DNA of 64,000 bases from Pseudomonas paraversuta (GCF_904063065.1 NZ_CAJFCL010000007.1:62001-126000); one strand, 5' to 3'. Positions 26,629 through 37,415 are shown, counted from the stretch's first letter. Program-made: numbers and translations. The notes: a model not told the origin generated them from the letters alone.

Positions 26629-28566
26629 GTGATCAAACCTCTCGCACTCGCTGTCAGCGTTGCCGGCGCCCTGCTGTCAACATCAGGCCAGGCCCATGAC
26701 TACGGCGAATACGCTGGTGACACCCTCGACACGCTGATTCATGACTACCCGGGCCGCTATCGGGGCACGGCCAATTTCGCCGGGGCGGCCGACTGGATGC
26801 AAAGCCGGATGGGCGACGCCTACAGCATCTCCCGCCAGGATTTTTCCTGGGGCGCCGACAACAGTCGCAGCTCGCAAAACGTCGTGGCTTATGCCCCGGG
26901 CACACTGCCGCAATACGTGGTGGTCGGCGCCCACTTTGATACCTACTTCGGTCGCCCTGCCCTGCAAGGGGTCGACGACAACGGTTCGGGCGCCAGCGTG
27001 CTCACCGAAATCGCCCGCAATCTCAACGGCCTGCCGCTGGAGTACGGGCTGCAGGTGATCGGCTTTGGCGCCGAAGAAGAAGGCCTGCAAGGATCCAAGG
27101 CCTTTGTGAACAGCCTGAGTACCAGCCAGAAGAACAACATGCTGGCCATGATCAACCTCGACAGCCTGATCACCGGCGACATGATGTATGCCCACTCCGG
27201 CAAGAACAGTGCGACCAATCCGGGGCTGGCGGCACTGCGCGAACATGCGTTCAAGCTGGCCAAAGAGCTCAATATCGACCTGCACACCAACCCCGGTCTG
27301 GACGCGGCCTATCCTGCCGGCACCGGTTGCTGCAGTGATGGCGAATCCTTTGAAAAACTGAATATTCCGGTGCTCTACGTCGAAGCCACCAACTGGGAAC
27401 TGGGGGACATGGACGGCTACACCCAGACCGACAACCCGGCAATCCCGGGCGGAGCGACCTGGCATGATCCCAAAAAAGACAATGAAACCGTGCTCACCGA
27501 TGCCTTTGGCCAGGAACGTATCGAGCAGCGCCTGCGCGACTATTCGCGCCTGCTCAGCCGTCTGGTGCTGGAGCTGACCAATGCCGACCTCATGGCGTCA
27601 ACGGCGTCTGGCGGGGCCGTCGCCCGTGCGATGCAGGACAGCCTGCAACGTCAGCACCAGACTCAGGTAAACCTGCTGGACCGGCGCTGGCTGACCTTGC
27701 AGTCGGCCAGTCGTGAGGCGGGCACCTTTGATGGCGAAATAGGCATTGATGGCGAGTACACCGCAGACAGTGGCCCCTTCCACGAAGGCCGTCGACTGGG
27801 CCTGCATGCTCTGGGAGATTATCAATTGACCCCGAGCCTGACCCTGGGCGCCAGCCTCAGTTACCTCAATGGCCGCGACAAGCTGGAGCATGGCGGCAAG
27901 CTCGACAATGACAGCTGGCAGGCGGCGCTCTATGCCTTGCTCAACGACGGCGGCCCGGCATGGCTGGCAGGCGACCTGAGCGCCGGGCACAGCAGCTTCG
28001 ACAGCAAGCGCAATCTGCTGATCCAGGCCAACGGCGGCCCGGTGCTGCTGAGTCAGAAGCAGACCGGTGAAACCGATGCCCTCAGCCTCGGTGCGCGGGT
28101 GATCGGCGGCTATGACTTCGACGTCGGCCCAATCAAAAGCGGTCCTTTCGCCGGGCTTGATTACAGCCATTACCGGATCGACAAGTTTCACGAAAAACAG
28201 CAGCTGCGTACTGCCCTTACCTATGAGGAGCAAAGTTTCGACTCCCTGCAGGCCAGCCTCGGCTGGCGTGTACGGGGCAGTTTCGACCTGCCGGCCGGCA
28301 TGAGCCTGCAGCCGTACGGCGACATTGCCTGGGTCAGGGAAATGGGTGACGGAGGTCTGGACGACATCCTGTTGACCAGCCTCGCGGACGGAAAAGCCCG
28401 AGAGGCAAAACTGGGCAGCGTCGACAAGAGCTTTGGTCGGGCCCAGGTCGGCAGCCAGTTGGCGATCACCCCGCAACTGGGGCTTTACGCCGAAATCAAT
28501 GGCCGCCTTGGCAATGATGAGGGCAGCCAGACCGGCTACTCCCTCGGCGCTCAATGGCTGTTCTGA
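26629..28566 (+). CDS. Autotransporter with M28-family aminopeptidase passenger
   Basis: A 645-residue self-exporting outer-membrane protein. GTG at 26629 follows AAGGA and gives a signal peptide ending SGQAHD; the open frame upstream runs back into the repeat array and is not real. The passenger (about residues 22-310) is a zinc aminopeptidase of the M28 type: VVGAHFDT (His), GVDDNGSGASVL (bridging Asp), FGAEEEGLQGS (catalytic Glu and Glu ligand), MINLDSL (Asp) and ATWHDPKKDN (His). A Cys-Cys pair (GTGCCSDG) matches the disulfide often found near this site. From about residue 360 the sequence becomes an autotransporter beta-barrel ending in GAQWLF. It should display or release an aminopeptidase at the cell surface. 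Confidence 0.9.
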   Translation: MIKPLALAVSVAGALLSTSGQAHDYGEYAGDTLDTLIHDYPGRYRGTANFAGAADWMQSRMGDAYSISRQDFSWGADNSRSSQNVVAYAPGTLPQYVVVGAHFDTYFGRPALQGVDDNGSGASVLTEIARNLNGLPLEYGLQVIGFGAEEEGLQGSKAFVNSLSTSQKNNMLAMINLDSLITGDMMYAHSGKNSATNPGLAALREHAFKLAKELNIDLHTNPGLDAAYPAGTGCCSDGESFEKLNIPVLYVEATNWELGDMDGYTQTDNPAIPGGATWHDPKKDNETVLTDAFGQERIEQRLRDYSRLLSRLVLELTNADLMASTASGGAVARAMQDSLQRQHQTQVNLLDRRWLTLQSASREAGTFDGEIGIDGEYTADSGPFHEGRRLGLHALGDYQLTPSLTLGASLSYLNGRDKLEHGGKLDNDSWQAALYALLNDGGPAWLAGDLSAGHSSFDSKRNLLIQANGGPVLLSQKQTGETDALSLGARVIGGYDFDVGPIKSGPFAGLDYSHYRIDKFHEKQQLRTALTYEEQSFDSLQASLGWRVRGSFDLPAGMSLQPYGDIAWVREMGDGGLDDILLTSLADGKAREAKLGSVDKSFGRAQVGSQLAITPQLGLYAEINGRLGNDEGSQTGYSLGAQWLF

Positions 28567-28580
28567 TTCACCACCGCACT

Positions 28581-28611
28581 GCCTGCAGGAACGCGTTGCG
28601 CGCCTGCAGGC
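28581..28611. repeat. Inverted repeat after the autotransporter gene
   Basis: GCCTGCAGG at 28581-28589 and CCTGCAGGC at 28603-28611 form a nine-base-pair stem 15 bases past the stop codon. No T-run follows, so termination is uncertain. Confidence 0.35.
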
Positions 28612-28692
28612 CCATGCCGGGCTTCACCCCTGACACCCAAGGCATGACCAGCACGTTCAAGGGGGTTGAATACACACCCTGGAAAGCCGGTC

Positions 28693-29676
28693 TTAAATGT
28701 TCATGAGCTTTGCCGCAATGGCATTCCAGCCTGCGGGCTCATTGATCATGGCCATATAGTCGTGCCCCGAGCAGAACTGCCCTTGCAGGGTGTATTTGGC
28801 CATGATTTCTTTAATGATCAGAGTTGCCGGTCCTAACCCGGTGTTGCCGGTACGGGCGTCCAGCGCACTGCTGCGCACCTGGCCGGTTATTGCCGCACCC
28901 AGCAGCATTTTTCTCTGCTCGAGTTTTTCGATCATGGCCGCCGGGGATGATGCGTTGAAATTGAATTCCGGCAGACCGGCGTTACTGTTGTTTTGTTCGA
29001 GAAATGCGGCCCATTGCAGTTCCATTGCCGCGATCTTGCACAGGGCGGCATATTTATTACTGACCCCTTGTCTGGCCAGTTCAAGTTGCACGCTGATCAT
29101 GATCATCGGGATCTTTCCAGCCAGCCCGATGCCGGTAAACGAGAGCAGAGTCGAGGTGGTGGACAATGCGGTTTCTGTTCCCCGAAATGCCAGTTTTACC
29201 AACTTTACTTCTATGGCCAGTTGCAGCCATTTGATTGCATGGGCGACCTGTTCGTCGCCAACAGCAAATGGTTGGCAGGACGCCAGCAATCTTGAAAGCC
29301 GGTGTAGATGCAGGGTGGTCGAGGCGGTTGCAGACGCGTGACGGATGGCCGCGAAGGGAGCCGGAACGGGCGAGATGGCAGGAGCCAATGCAGCCAGTCC
29401 AAGACTGGTAGACGTAACGCCCAACCCCTTGAAATTGCGATTGGCAAGCATTCTTGCGGTTTTAGGGGAGGGTCGGGAATTGCCGTCTTTGACAAAGTAA
29501 GGGTTGAGCTTCAACCCGCTGACGGCACAGACTTTCATATAGCTTCGTGCAAGGTTTATGGCCGACATTCCCGGATGTACACCGGTCATTCCAGCAAGAA
29601 TGGCAAATAACATGTCCTCTTTTGATTGTTCTGTTTGCGCTGTTTCACGTACTTGTTCTGCCAGGGATCCGTACAT
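28693..29676 (-). CDS. Orphan protein of unknown function with hydrophobic segments
   Basis: A 327-residue protein that I do not recognise. The ATG at 29676 follows GGAGATAAAAAA and is preferred over one 15 codons earlier. No signal peptide. Two long uncharged stretches, about residues 84-115 (GLGVTSTSLGLAALAPAISP...) and 175-200 (TTSTLLSFTGIGLAGKIPMIMIS), could insert in or cross a membrane; the rest is helical with many Ala, Ser, Lys and Asn. Base composition is visibly lower in G+C than the neighbours, which suggests recent arrival. The following 325 bases (29677-30001) hold no gene I can support. A secreted effector is one possibility, but nothing shows it directly. Confidence 0.6.
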   Translation of the reverse strand: MYGSLAEQVRETAQTEQSKEDMLFAILAGMTGVHPGMSAINLARSYMKVCAVSGLKLNPYFVKDGNSRPSPKTARMLANRNFKGLGVTSTSLGLAALAPAISPVPAPFAAIRHASATASTTLHLHRLSRLLASCQPFAVGDEQVAHAIKWLQLAIEVKLVKLAFRGTETALSTTSTLLSFTGIGLAGKIPMIMISVQLELARQGVSNKYAALCKIAAMELQWAAFLEQNNSNAGLPEFNFNASSPAAMIEKLEQRKMLLGAAITGQVRSSALDARTGNTGLGPATLIIKEIMAKYTLQGQFCSGHDYMAMINEPAGWNAIAAKLMNI

Positions 29677-30001
29677 TTTTTTATCTCCACGACCAGGAAT
29701 AAGACAGGACTTCACAGGCAATTAATCCGTCAATGTCTTTGCTGTTTATTGATAAAAAAACCAACAGCGGCACCTGCTGACTGAAGCAAGTACCTCCTTG
29801 ACGGGACGGGCTGGTAAGTTTGCAAACACTCTTCCAGAGTGGTTTGCCACCTGTGCCGCTTTTTGAATGAAACCAGCCTGCGGGCACACTATGGCAAGGA
29901 CTCCTGGCTGTCTTTAGGATATTTCCTAGTTGAACTCCTGATGCCGGACAGGTAGCAAAACGGCTCTTGGGCATAGTGCTGTATTGCCCCCGGGGCCAGC
30001 G

Positions 30002-31527
<1,526 letters not shown>

Positions 31528-31615
31528 GCGCCGCTCCGGGGTGCTCGATGGCGCCACTGTAGTCAGCACGCCCCCACAGGCTTAGAGCCAGCCGGCGCTT
31601 TCGATGGTGCCAGAA

Positions 31616-31647
31616 CTGGCTCCATCGAAAAGCCCGTCTGGATCTAA
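31616..31647. promoter_or_regulatory. TauR-type direct-repeat operator between isfE and the aminotransferase gene
   Basis: CTGGCTCCAT (31616-31625) and CTGGATCTAA (31638-31647), starts 22 bases apart, about two helical turns. A -10-like TAGTCT begins 31 bases after the start of the second copy (31669), so the proximal repeat lies just upstream of the -35 position, the normal place for an activator. The identical arrangement occurs before tauA (35401-35432). As I recall it, the published Rhodobacter TauR site is a direct repeat of CTGGACYTAA; the second copy here differs from that at one base. Confidence 0.7.
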
Positions 31648-31718
31648 GTCACCGGCTGTTGCGGTGCCTAGTCTGCGAGCAACTGGAACACCCGGACTGC
31701 CCCTCAGGAGTGATACGC

Positions 31719-33029
31719 ATGACGATGAATCTGAATCACCAATGGCTGCCTTTTACCGATAACCGCGAGTTCCAGCGGGCCCCGCAATTGTTTGTCCGCG
31801 CCGAGGGTGTGCACTACTGGAATAGCGAAGGTCGCGCGTTGCTCGATGGCAGCTCGGGGCTGTTCTGCAGTGCCGCCGGCCATGGCCGCAGCGAGATCGC
31901 CGAAGCCGTTTGCAAACAGTTGCTGACCCTGGACTTCACCCCGCACTTTCAGCGCGCTTCGCCGTTGTCCTTTGAACTGGCCGAACGCTTGAGCGAACTG
32001 CTGCCTGAAGGCCTGAACAAAGTGTTTTTCACCAACTCCGGCTCCGAGTCGGTGGACAGCGCGATGAAAATCGCCCTGGCGTATCACCGTGCTCGCGGCG
32101 AGGCCCAGCGCACGCGTTTTGTGTCCCGCGAATGGGCATATCACGGGGTAAATTTCGGTGGCGTGGCGCTGTCCGGGATGATGCGCAACCGTCAGGCATT
32201 CGCGGCGGGCGGGCTGCCCCACGTCAGTCATATGCGTCATACCTGGCAAGAAAATCAGCGCTATCAATTGGGCGAGCCGCAGCATGGTGCAGACCTGGCA
32301 GACGATCTGGAACGGATCATCGCCATGCATGGCGGCGACAGCATAGCCGCGTGTTTCGTTGAGCCGATTGCCGGTTCCATTGGGGTGTATGTGCCGCCTG
32401 CCGGCTACCTCAAGCGCCTGCGCGAGATTTGCGACAAGCACGCAATCCTGCTGGTATTCGATGAAGTCATCACCGGCTTCGGCCGTACCGGGCAAGGGTT
32501 TGCGGCGCAGAGTTTCGAGGTCAGGCCCGACCTCATCACCATGGCCAAGGCCTTGACCAACGGCGCGATTCCGATGGGCGCAGTGGCGGTCGACGAGCAG
32601 GTCTACGACACCGTGATCAACGCCAGCAAAGGCGCCGGGCCGGAGCTGTTTCACGGTTATACCTACTCCGGGCACCCGGTGGCCTGTGCGGCGGCATTGG
32701 CGGCGCTGGATATTTACCGTGATGAGGACTTGTTCAATAAAGGCGCGCAGCTGACGCCTTATTTCCTGGAGTCATTGAGCGCTTTGCGCGGCTTGCCCCA
32801 GGTCAGCGATTTGCGTGGTTACGGGTTGCTCAGCGGCATTCAGCTGACCCCAGGCGAAGCCCCAGGGGCCAAGGGCGCGCGGGTCCAGCGTGCGCTGTAT
32901 GACGCCGGCCTGCACGTCAAAACCACCGGTGATGCAATCATCTTCGCCCCGGCGCTGGTGACCTCGCGGGTGGATCTGGATGCGATGTTCGCGGTGCTCA
33001 AAGACACCCTCGGCCGCGAACAGTTGTAA
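31719..33029 (+). CDS. Class III omega-aminotransferase, probably taurine aminotransferase (Toa/Tpa)
   Basis: A 436-residue PLP-dependent class III aminotransferase. Starts at ATG 31719 with AGGAG eight bases upstream (second ATG two codons later). Family marks: VFFTNSGSESVDSAMKIALAYHRARG (phosphate cup), LLVFDEVITGFGRTG (PLP ring Asp), ITMAKALTNGAIPMG (the PLP-binding lysine) and FHGYTYSGHPVACAAALA. By sequence alone it could be beta-alanine:pyruvate aminotransferase. The neighbours TauR, TauABC, IsfD- and IsfE-like genes point to taurine as amino donor, giving sulfoacetaldehyde. Whether the acceptor is pyruvate or 2-oxoglutarate cannot be read. Its last 60-odd codons are partly repeated downstream in a tandem array. 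Confidence 0.85.
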   Translation: MTMNLNHQWLPFTDNREFQRAPQLFVRAEGVHYWNSEGRALLDGSSGLFCSAAGHGRSEIAEAVCKQLLTLDFTPHFQRASPLSFELAERLSELLPEGLNKVFFTNSGSESVDSAMKIALAYHRARGEAQRTRFVSREWAYHGVNFGGVALSGMMRNRQAFAAGGLPHVSHMRHTWQENQRYQLGEPQHGADLADDLERIIAMHGGDSIAACFVEPIAGSIGVYVPPAGYLKRLREICDKHAILLVFDEVITGFGRTGQGFAAQSFEVRPDLITMAKALTNGAIPMGAVAVDEQVYDTVINASKGAGPELFHGYTYSGHPVACAAALAALDIYRDEDLFNKGAQLTPYFLESLSALRGLPQVSDLRGYGLLSGIQLTPGEAPGAKGARVQRALYDAGLHVKTTGDAIIFAPALVTSRVDLDAMFAVLKDTLGREQL

Positions 33030-33846
33030 CCCCCACCCTGTAGGAGCGAGCTTGCTCGCGAGCCTTTCAGGCCGGCAACGAAGAGCTCGCGAGGCAAGCT
33101 CGCTCCTACAGTCAGGGCGCGCTGTATGACGCCGGCCGCAACTTCGCGGGTGGATCTGGATGCGATGTTCGCGGTGCTCAAAGACACCCTCGGCCGCGAA
33201 CAGTTGTAACCCCCACCCTGTAGGAGCGAGCTTGCTCGCGAGCCTTTCAGACCAGCAACGAAGAGCTCGCGAGCAAGCTCGCTCCTACAGTCAGGGCGCG
33301 CTGTATGACGCCGGCCGTAACTTCGCGGGTGGATCTGGCTGCGATGTTCGCGGTGCTCAAAGACACCCTCGGCCGCGAGCAGTTGTAACCCCCACCCTGT
33401 AGGAGCGAGCTTGCTCGCGAGCCTTTCAGACCGGCAACGAAGAGCTCGCGAGGCAAGCTCGCTCCTACAATTAGGGCGCGCTGTATGACGCCGGCCGTAA
33501 CTTCGCGGGTGGATCTGGATGCGATGTTCGCGGTGCTCAAAGCACCCTCGGCCGCGAGCAGTTGTAACCCTAAACCCTGTAGGAGCGAGCTTGCTCGCGA
33601 GCCTTTCAGGCCGGCAACGAAGAGCTCGCGAGCAAGCTCGCTCCTACAGTCAGGGCGCGCTGTATGACGCCGGCCTGCATGTCAAAACCACCCCCCGATG
33701 CGATGTTCGCGGTGCTCAAAGCACCCTCGGCCGCGAGCAGTTGTAACCCCCCCATCCTGTAGGAGCGAGCTTGCCTCGCGATGCAATCACCTCGTTGCCT
33801 CTGCAAAACCGCGCCGCCGTCATCGCGAGGCAAGCTCGCTCCTGCT
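33030..33846. repeat. ~179-bp tandem array of aminotransferase 3' tail plus REPIN
   Basis: Each unit consists of a REPIN (TGTAGGAGCGAGCTTGCTCG and its inverted partner) and about 97 bases copied from the end of the preceding gene, up to its stop codon. The gene's TAA ends at 33029 and the copied stops at 33209, 33388, 33567 and 33746, a period of 180, 179, 179 and 179 bases. Copies 1-3 share one internal deletion of roughly 60 bases; copy 4 (33651-33746) keeps GCATGTCAAAACCACC, absent from the other three, and has lost a different part. Copies 3 and 4 also share a one-base loss (AAAGCACC for AAAGACACC). A split final REPIN (33757-33781 and 33823-33846) ends the array inside the 3' end of tauR. 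Confidence 0.93.
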
Positions 33847-35319
33847 CATCTCCCGCCATGCCGCGCCCAGGGCGGTAATCCCGGGTTCGATCAGCTCTTG
33901 GGCAATCGCGCCAAACCCCAGCCGGAAACAATTGCGCGGGCGATGTTCGCTCAGGTAGTGGATATCCCCCGGCTCGATCAATACCCCGCGCCTGGCCGCC
34001 AGCCGTTGCAGGACCCAGGCATCGACACCCGGCGGGCAACGAACCCACAACGATGACCCGCCCGCCATGCCGGTGGCATTGAACTCGGGCAGGTGTTCGG
34101 CCATCGCCCGGCTGATTACCCGCCATTTACGCGCCAGCCGGTCACGCAAGCGCCGCCCATGGGCATCGTAATGGCCCATGGACAGGAACAGCGCCAGCGC
34201 ACGCTGGTTATTCGACGGCGGATGCCGGTAGATGTAGCGGCGCAGCGCACGCAGCTCATGGATCAACTCCGCATCGGCCGCAATAAACCCCAAACGTAGC
34301 CCCGGCAACAGGCTTTTGGTGAGGCTGCCCAGATAGATCACCCGGCCACTGTCATCAAAACTCTTGAGCGCCGGATGGTTACTGCCCAAAAAATTCTGCT
34401 CGCTTTCGTAGTCGTCTTCGATGATCAAAAAGTCCCGCTCCCGGGCGCTGGCCATCAGCTCCAGGCGCCGATACAGCGGCATGGTCACGCCGGTGGGCGA
34501 TTGATGGCTGGGGGTACAGAACAGCATCTCGCAGCCATCCAGCTGTGCATCGACCACCAATCCCTGACGGTCAATGCACAGCGGTTTCAGCTCACAGCCG
34601 CTGAGGCCGAAAATATTGCGCGCATCGACATAGCCCGGCTCTTCCAGCCCCATCACCAACCCCGGGCGGCCAAGCAGTTGTCCAAGCATGTACAGCGAAT
34701 TCTGGGTACCGATGGTCACCAGTATTTCTTGCGCCGAGACGCTGATGCCGCGCCTGGGCAGTACCCGCTGGATGATTTGTTCCACCAGCAATGGATCGTC
34801 GAGCATCACCTGATCATCGACCCAGCTGCGCATATGCGCGCCGGTGCTGGCGATACGCGAACAGTCACGCCAGCGGGCAGCCGTTTGTTCGTCAGCCTCG
34901 ACCTGGCCATAAATAAACGGGTAACGGTACTCGCGCCAGTTGCGCGGTTTGACAATGGCCCGCAAACGCGACGAGCTGCTTTGCAGGCGGGCCTCCCAGT
35001 CCGGCGCGTGATCGGGGCGCTCGAAAATCTTGCGGGTGGCCGGCTTGAGGCTGAGGTTGAGTTGCTGACGCAGGTACTTCTCGTTAATGAAGTAGCCGCG
35101 CCGATCCGAGGGGATCAGGTAACCGTCCTGTACCAACTGTTCGTAGACCAGCACCACGGTGTTGCGCGACACCTTGAGCAGTTCACACAGTTTGCGCGAC
35201 GACGGCATCGGCTCACTGGGGGGCATGGCGCCGTCCAGAATCGCGCTGACCAGACTCTCACGCAGTTGCTCCTGTAACCCGCGCCCGGTTTCAAAGGGCC
35301 GGAAATAACGCTCCAACAT
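33820..35319 (-). CDS. tauR: TauR-like MocR/GntR regulator with aminotransferase domain
   Basis: A 499-residue MocR-type activator: an N-terminal GntR winged helix (LQEQLRESLVSAILDGAMPPSEPMPSSRKLCELLKVSRNTVVLVYEQLVQDGYL) and a class I aminotransferase-like domain with the PLP lysine in YLGSLTKSLLPGLRLGFI and PLP-contact motifs GLEEPGYVDARN and FLIIEDDYESEQNFLG. PLP is used as part of effector sensing, not catalysis. It is divergent from tauABC with 183 bases between, and near the taurine aminotransferase, the same context as TauR. Its last eight residues (SRSELASR) and stop are encoded by a half-REP element, so the repeat has replaced or extended the original 3' end. Confidence 0.88.
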   Translation of the reverse strand: MLERYFRPFETGRGLQEQLRESLVSAILDGAMPPSEPMPSSRKLCELLKVSRNTVVLVYEQLVQDGYLIPSDRRGYFINEKYLRQQLNLSLKPATRKIFERPDHAPDWEARLQSSSSRLRAIVKPRNWREYRYPFIYGQVEADEQTAARWRDCSRIASTGAHMRSWVDDQVMLDDPLLVEQIIQRVLPRRGISVSAQEILVTIGTQNSLYMLGQLLGRPGLVMGLEEPGYVDARNIFGLSGCELKPLCIDRQGLVVDAQLDGCEMLFCTPSHQSPTGVTMPLYRRLELMASARERDFLIIEDDYESEQNFLGSNHPALKSFDDSGRVIYLGSLTKSLLPGLRLGFIAADAELIHELRALRRYIYRHPPSNNQRALALFLSMGHYDAHGRRLRDRLARKWRVISRAMAEHLPEFNATGMAGGSSLWVRCPPGVDAWVLQRLAARRGVLIEPGDIHYLSEHRPRNCFRLGFGAIAQELIEPGITALGAAWREMSRSELASR

Positions 35320-35400
35320 GGCTCAAGCTCCTGCCCCGGCGCACCCTTATGACGCACCCGATACGCTACAGCCCTTGCCCCGCAAGGCCTGCAACGACCT

Positions 35401-35432
35401 CTGGCACCACAGGTTGCAGCAACTGGATCTAA
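35401..35432. promoter_or_regulatory. TauR-type direct-repeat operator between tauR and tauA
   Basis: CTGGCACCAC (35401-35410) and CTGGATCTAA (35423-35432), starts 22 bases apart, followed 31 bases from the second start by a -10-like TAAGAT (35454-35459). Spacing of all three elements is identical to the site at 31616-31647, although the sequences between them differ. This ties the two divergent promoter regions into one regulon. Confidence 0.7.
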
Positions 35433-35502
35433 AGCAAGCTTCGGGCCGCCGCCTAAGATCGGGCTGACTCAAACAACGCCTTCCCCTTCCCGGAGCCTCA
35501 CC

Positions 35503-36507
35503 ATGCTCAAGCCCCTGAATAAATGGATTCGTCGCGCGGTGTTGCTGCCGCTCACCGCCCTGACCCTGGGTATGGCGGTCAATGCCCAGGCGCAAACCGT
35601 CACCATCGGCGTGCAAAGCATGTTTGCGCCATGGAAGGACGCCATCGCCCGGCAAGCTTTCGAAAAGGCCACCGGCTGGGACATCAAGTGGCGCAACTTC
35701 GACAGCGGCGGCGACGTGATGCTGGCCATGGCCTCGGGCGATGTGCAGATCGGGGTGGCCGGCAGCAGCCCGATTGCCGCGGCGCTGAGTCGCGGCGTGG
35801 ACGCGCAACTGTTCTGGATTCTCGACAACATCGCCGACGCCGAGGCGCTGGTGGTGCGCAATGGCAGCGGCATCGTCGCGCCCCAGGATCTGGCGGGCAA
35901 AACCCTGGCGGTGCCGTTCGTCTCGACCACCCACTTTCACGCCTTGTTTGCCCTTGAGCAGTTCGGCCTGACCGGCAAGGTCAAGGTCATCAACCTGCAA
36001 CCCTCGGACATTCCGGCCGCGTGGGAACGTGGGGATATCGATGCGGCGTTTATCTGGGACCCGGCACTGGGCCGCCTCAAACAGAGCGGTCATGTACTGC
36101 TGACGTCCGGCCAGTTGACCCACTGGGGCAAGGCCACGTTTGACGGGCTGGTGGTGGACAAAAAATTCGCTGCCGAAAACGGCCCGGGCATGCAGGCCTT
36201 TACCCAGGTGCTGCAAGACAGTACCGCCAGTTACGTCAACGCGCCAAAAACCTGGACCGCCGATTCGCCGCAGGTGATCAACGTGGCCAGACAATCCGGT
36301 GCCAAACCTGAAGAAGTGCCGCAGGTACTGGCGCTGTACCGGTTCCCGCTGGCCAGCGAACAGGCAGGTACCGCGTGGCTGGGCGGCGGGGCCGCCAAGG
36401 CCCTGGGAGCCACCGCAGACTTCCTCAAGGCGCAAAAGAAGATCCCGGCGCTGTTGCCCGACTACAGCGTGGCGATCAACCCGGCATTTGTGCAAAACAT
36501 CAAATAA
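35503..36507 (+). CDS. tauA: Taurine ABC transporter, periplasmic binding protein
   Basis: A 334-residue solute-binding protein with a signal peptide ending NAQAQ (about residue 31). It matches TauA-type sulfonate binders: [76 protein letters not shown] and the tail [12 protein letters not shown]. It captures taurine in the periplasm for TauBC. First gene of tauABC, 71 bases ahead of tauB, with a hairpin in the gap. Other alkanesulfonates are possible ligands, but the aminotransferase and TauR context supports taurine. Confidence 0.93.
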   Translation: MLKPLNKWIRRAVLLPLTALTLGMAVNAQAQTVTIGVQSMFAPWKDAIARQAFEKATGWDIKWRNFDSGGDVMLAMASGDVQIGVAGSSPIAAALSRGVDAQLFWILDNIADAEALVVRNGSGIVAPQDLAGKTLAVPFVSTTHFHALFALEQFGLTGKVKVINLQPSDIPAAWERGDIDAAFIWDPALGRLKQSGHVLLTSGQLTHWGKATFDGLVVDKKFAAENGPGMQAFTQVLQDSTASYVNAPKTWTADSPQVINVARQSGAKPEEVPQVLALYRFPLASEQAGTAWLGGGAAKALGATADFLKAQKKIPALLPDYSVAINPAFVQNIK

Positions 36508-36521
36508 ACCAGTCACCCGAT

Positions 36522-36549
36522 TGTGGGAGCGCGCTTGCCGGCTCCCACA
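36522..36549 (+). other. Intra-operon hairpin between tauA and tauB
   Basis: TGTGGGAGC (36522-36530) and GCTCCCACA (36541-36549) form a nine-base-pair stem around GCGCTTGCCG. The sequence is REP-like. It could reduce read-through or protect tauA mRNA, allowing more binding protein than permease. Confidence 0.55.
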
Positions 36550-36578
36550 TGACTCAGCGAACAAAAGAGGAATCCACC

Positions 36579-37415
36579 ATGAGCCTCAGCCTTAAAATCC
36601 ATGATGTTTCGGTGCTCTATCCGGGACAGCAAAAGGGTCAGCCGGTGCGTGCCTTGTCCGGGGTCAACCTGGACATCGCCGCCGGAGATTTTGTGGTCGC
36701 CCTGGGCGCCTCGGGTTGCGGTAAGACCACGCTGCTGAATTTGATGGCCGGGTTTATTCAACCCAGCAGCGGCGTGATTACTTTGGGCGATTATCACGGC
36801 CTGGTGCCGGCACGGATCCATGGCGCCGAGCTGCGCGATCAAGTCACCGGCCCCGGTGCCGAGCGCGGCGTGGTGTTCCAGAAGCACGCGCTGTTGCCGT
36901 GGCTGAATGTGATCGACAACGTCGCCTTCGGCCTCAAGTTGCGCGGTATTGCCCGCGCCGAGCGCTATGAGCGGGCCATGCATTTTTTGCAATTGACCGG
37001 GCTCGCGGAGTTTCGCGACCACGCCACGTATCAACTGTCGGGCGGCATGCAGCAAAGGGTCGGGATCGCCCGGGCCCTGACCAACGATCCGAAAATGCTG
37101 TTGCTGGACGAGCCCCTGGGGGCGCTGGATGCCCTGACCCGGGAACGCTTGCAGGAGCTGATTCTGGAGATCTGGCAGCGCACGCAAAAGATGATGTTTT
37201 TCATCACCCACGATGTGGAAGAAGCGCTGTTCATAGCCACCCGCCTGATCATCATGTCACCGCGTCCGGGGCGTATCACCCATGAATTCGCGGTGGATTT
37301 CGGCCAGCGTTTTCTCGAATGCCGGGATGCCCGCGCGGTGAAATCCAGCCCTGACTTTATTGCCCTGCGCGAGCAGATCCTGAGCATCATCCACGGTGAT
37401 GAGGAGGCGGCGTAA
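36579..37415 (+). CDS. tauB: Taurine ABC transporter, ATP-binding protein
   Basis: A 278-residue ABC ATPase: Walker [18 protein letters not shown]-loop in [14 protein letters not shown], signature [15 protein letters not shown], Walker [14 protein letters not shown] and the switch His in [18 protein letters not shown] at 36579 follows AAGAGG; the frame is open further upstream but without a start context. It energises taurine import together with TauC, whose ATG overlaps the TAA stop by one base. Confidence 0.94.
   Translation: MSLSLKIHDVSVLYPGQQKGQPVRALSGVNLDIAAGDFVVALGASGCGKTTLLNLMAGFIQPSSGVITLGDYHGLVPARIHGAELRDQVTGPGAERGVVFQKHALLPWLNVIDNVAFGLKLRGIARAERYERAMHFLQLTGLAEFRDHATYQLSGGMQQRVGIARALTNDPKMLLLDEPLGALDALTRERLQELILEIWQRTQKMMFFITHDVEEALFIATRLIIMSPRPGRITHEFAVDFGQRFLECRDARAVKSSPDFIALREQILSIIHGDEEAA

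Noticed and set aside
33030..33850. Short frames between the aminotransferase and tauR
   Set aside because: They are built from copies of the aminotransferase tail and REPs; no independent start or family.
35347..36564. 405-codon minus-strand frame across tauA
   Set aside because: Antisense to tauA, which has clear family motifs and a signal peptide.
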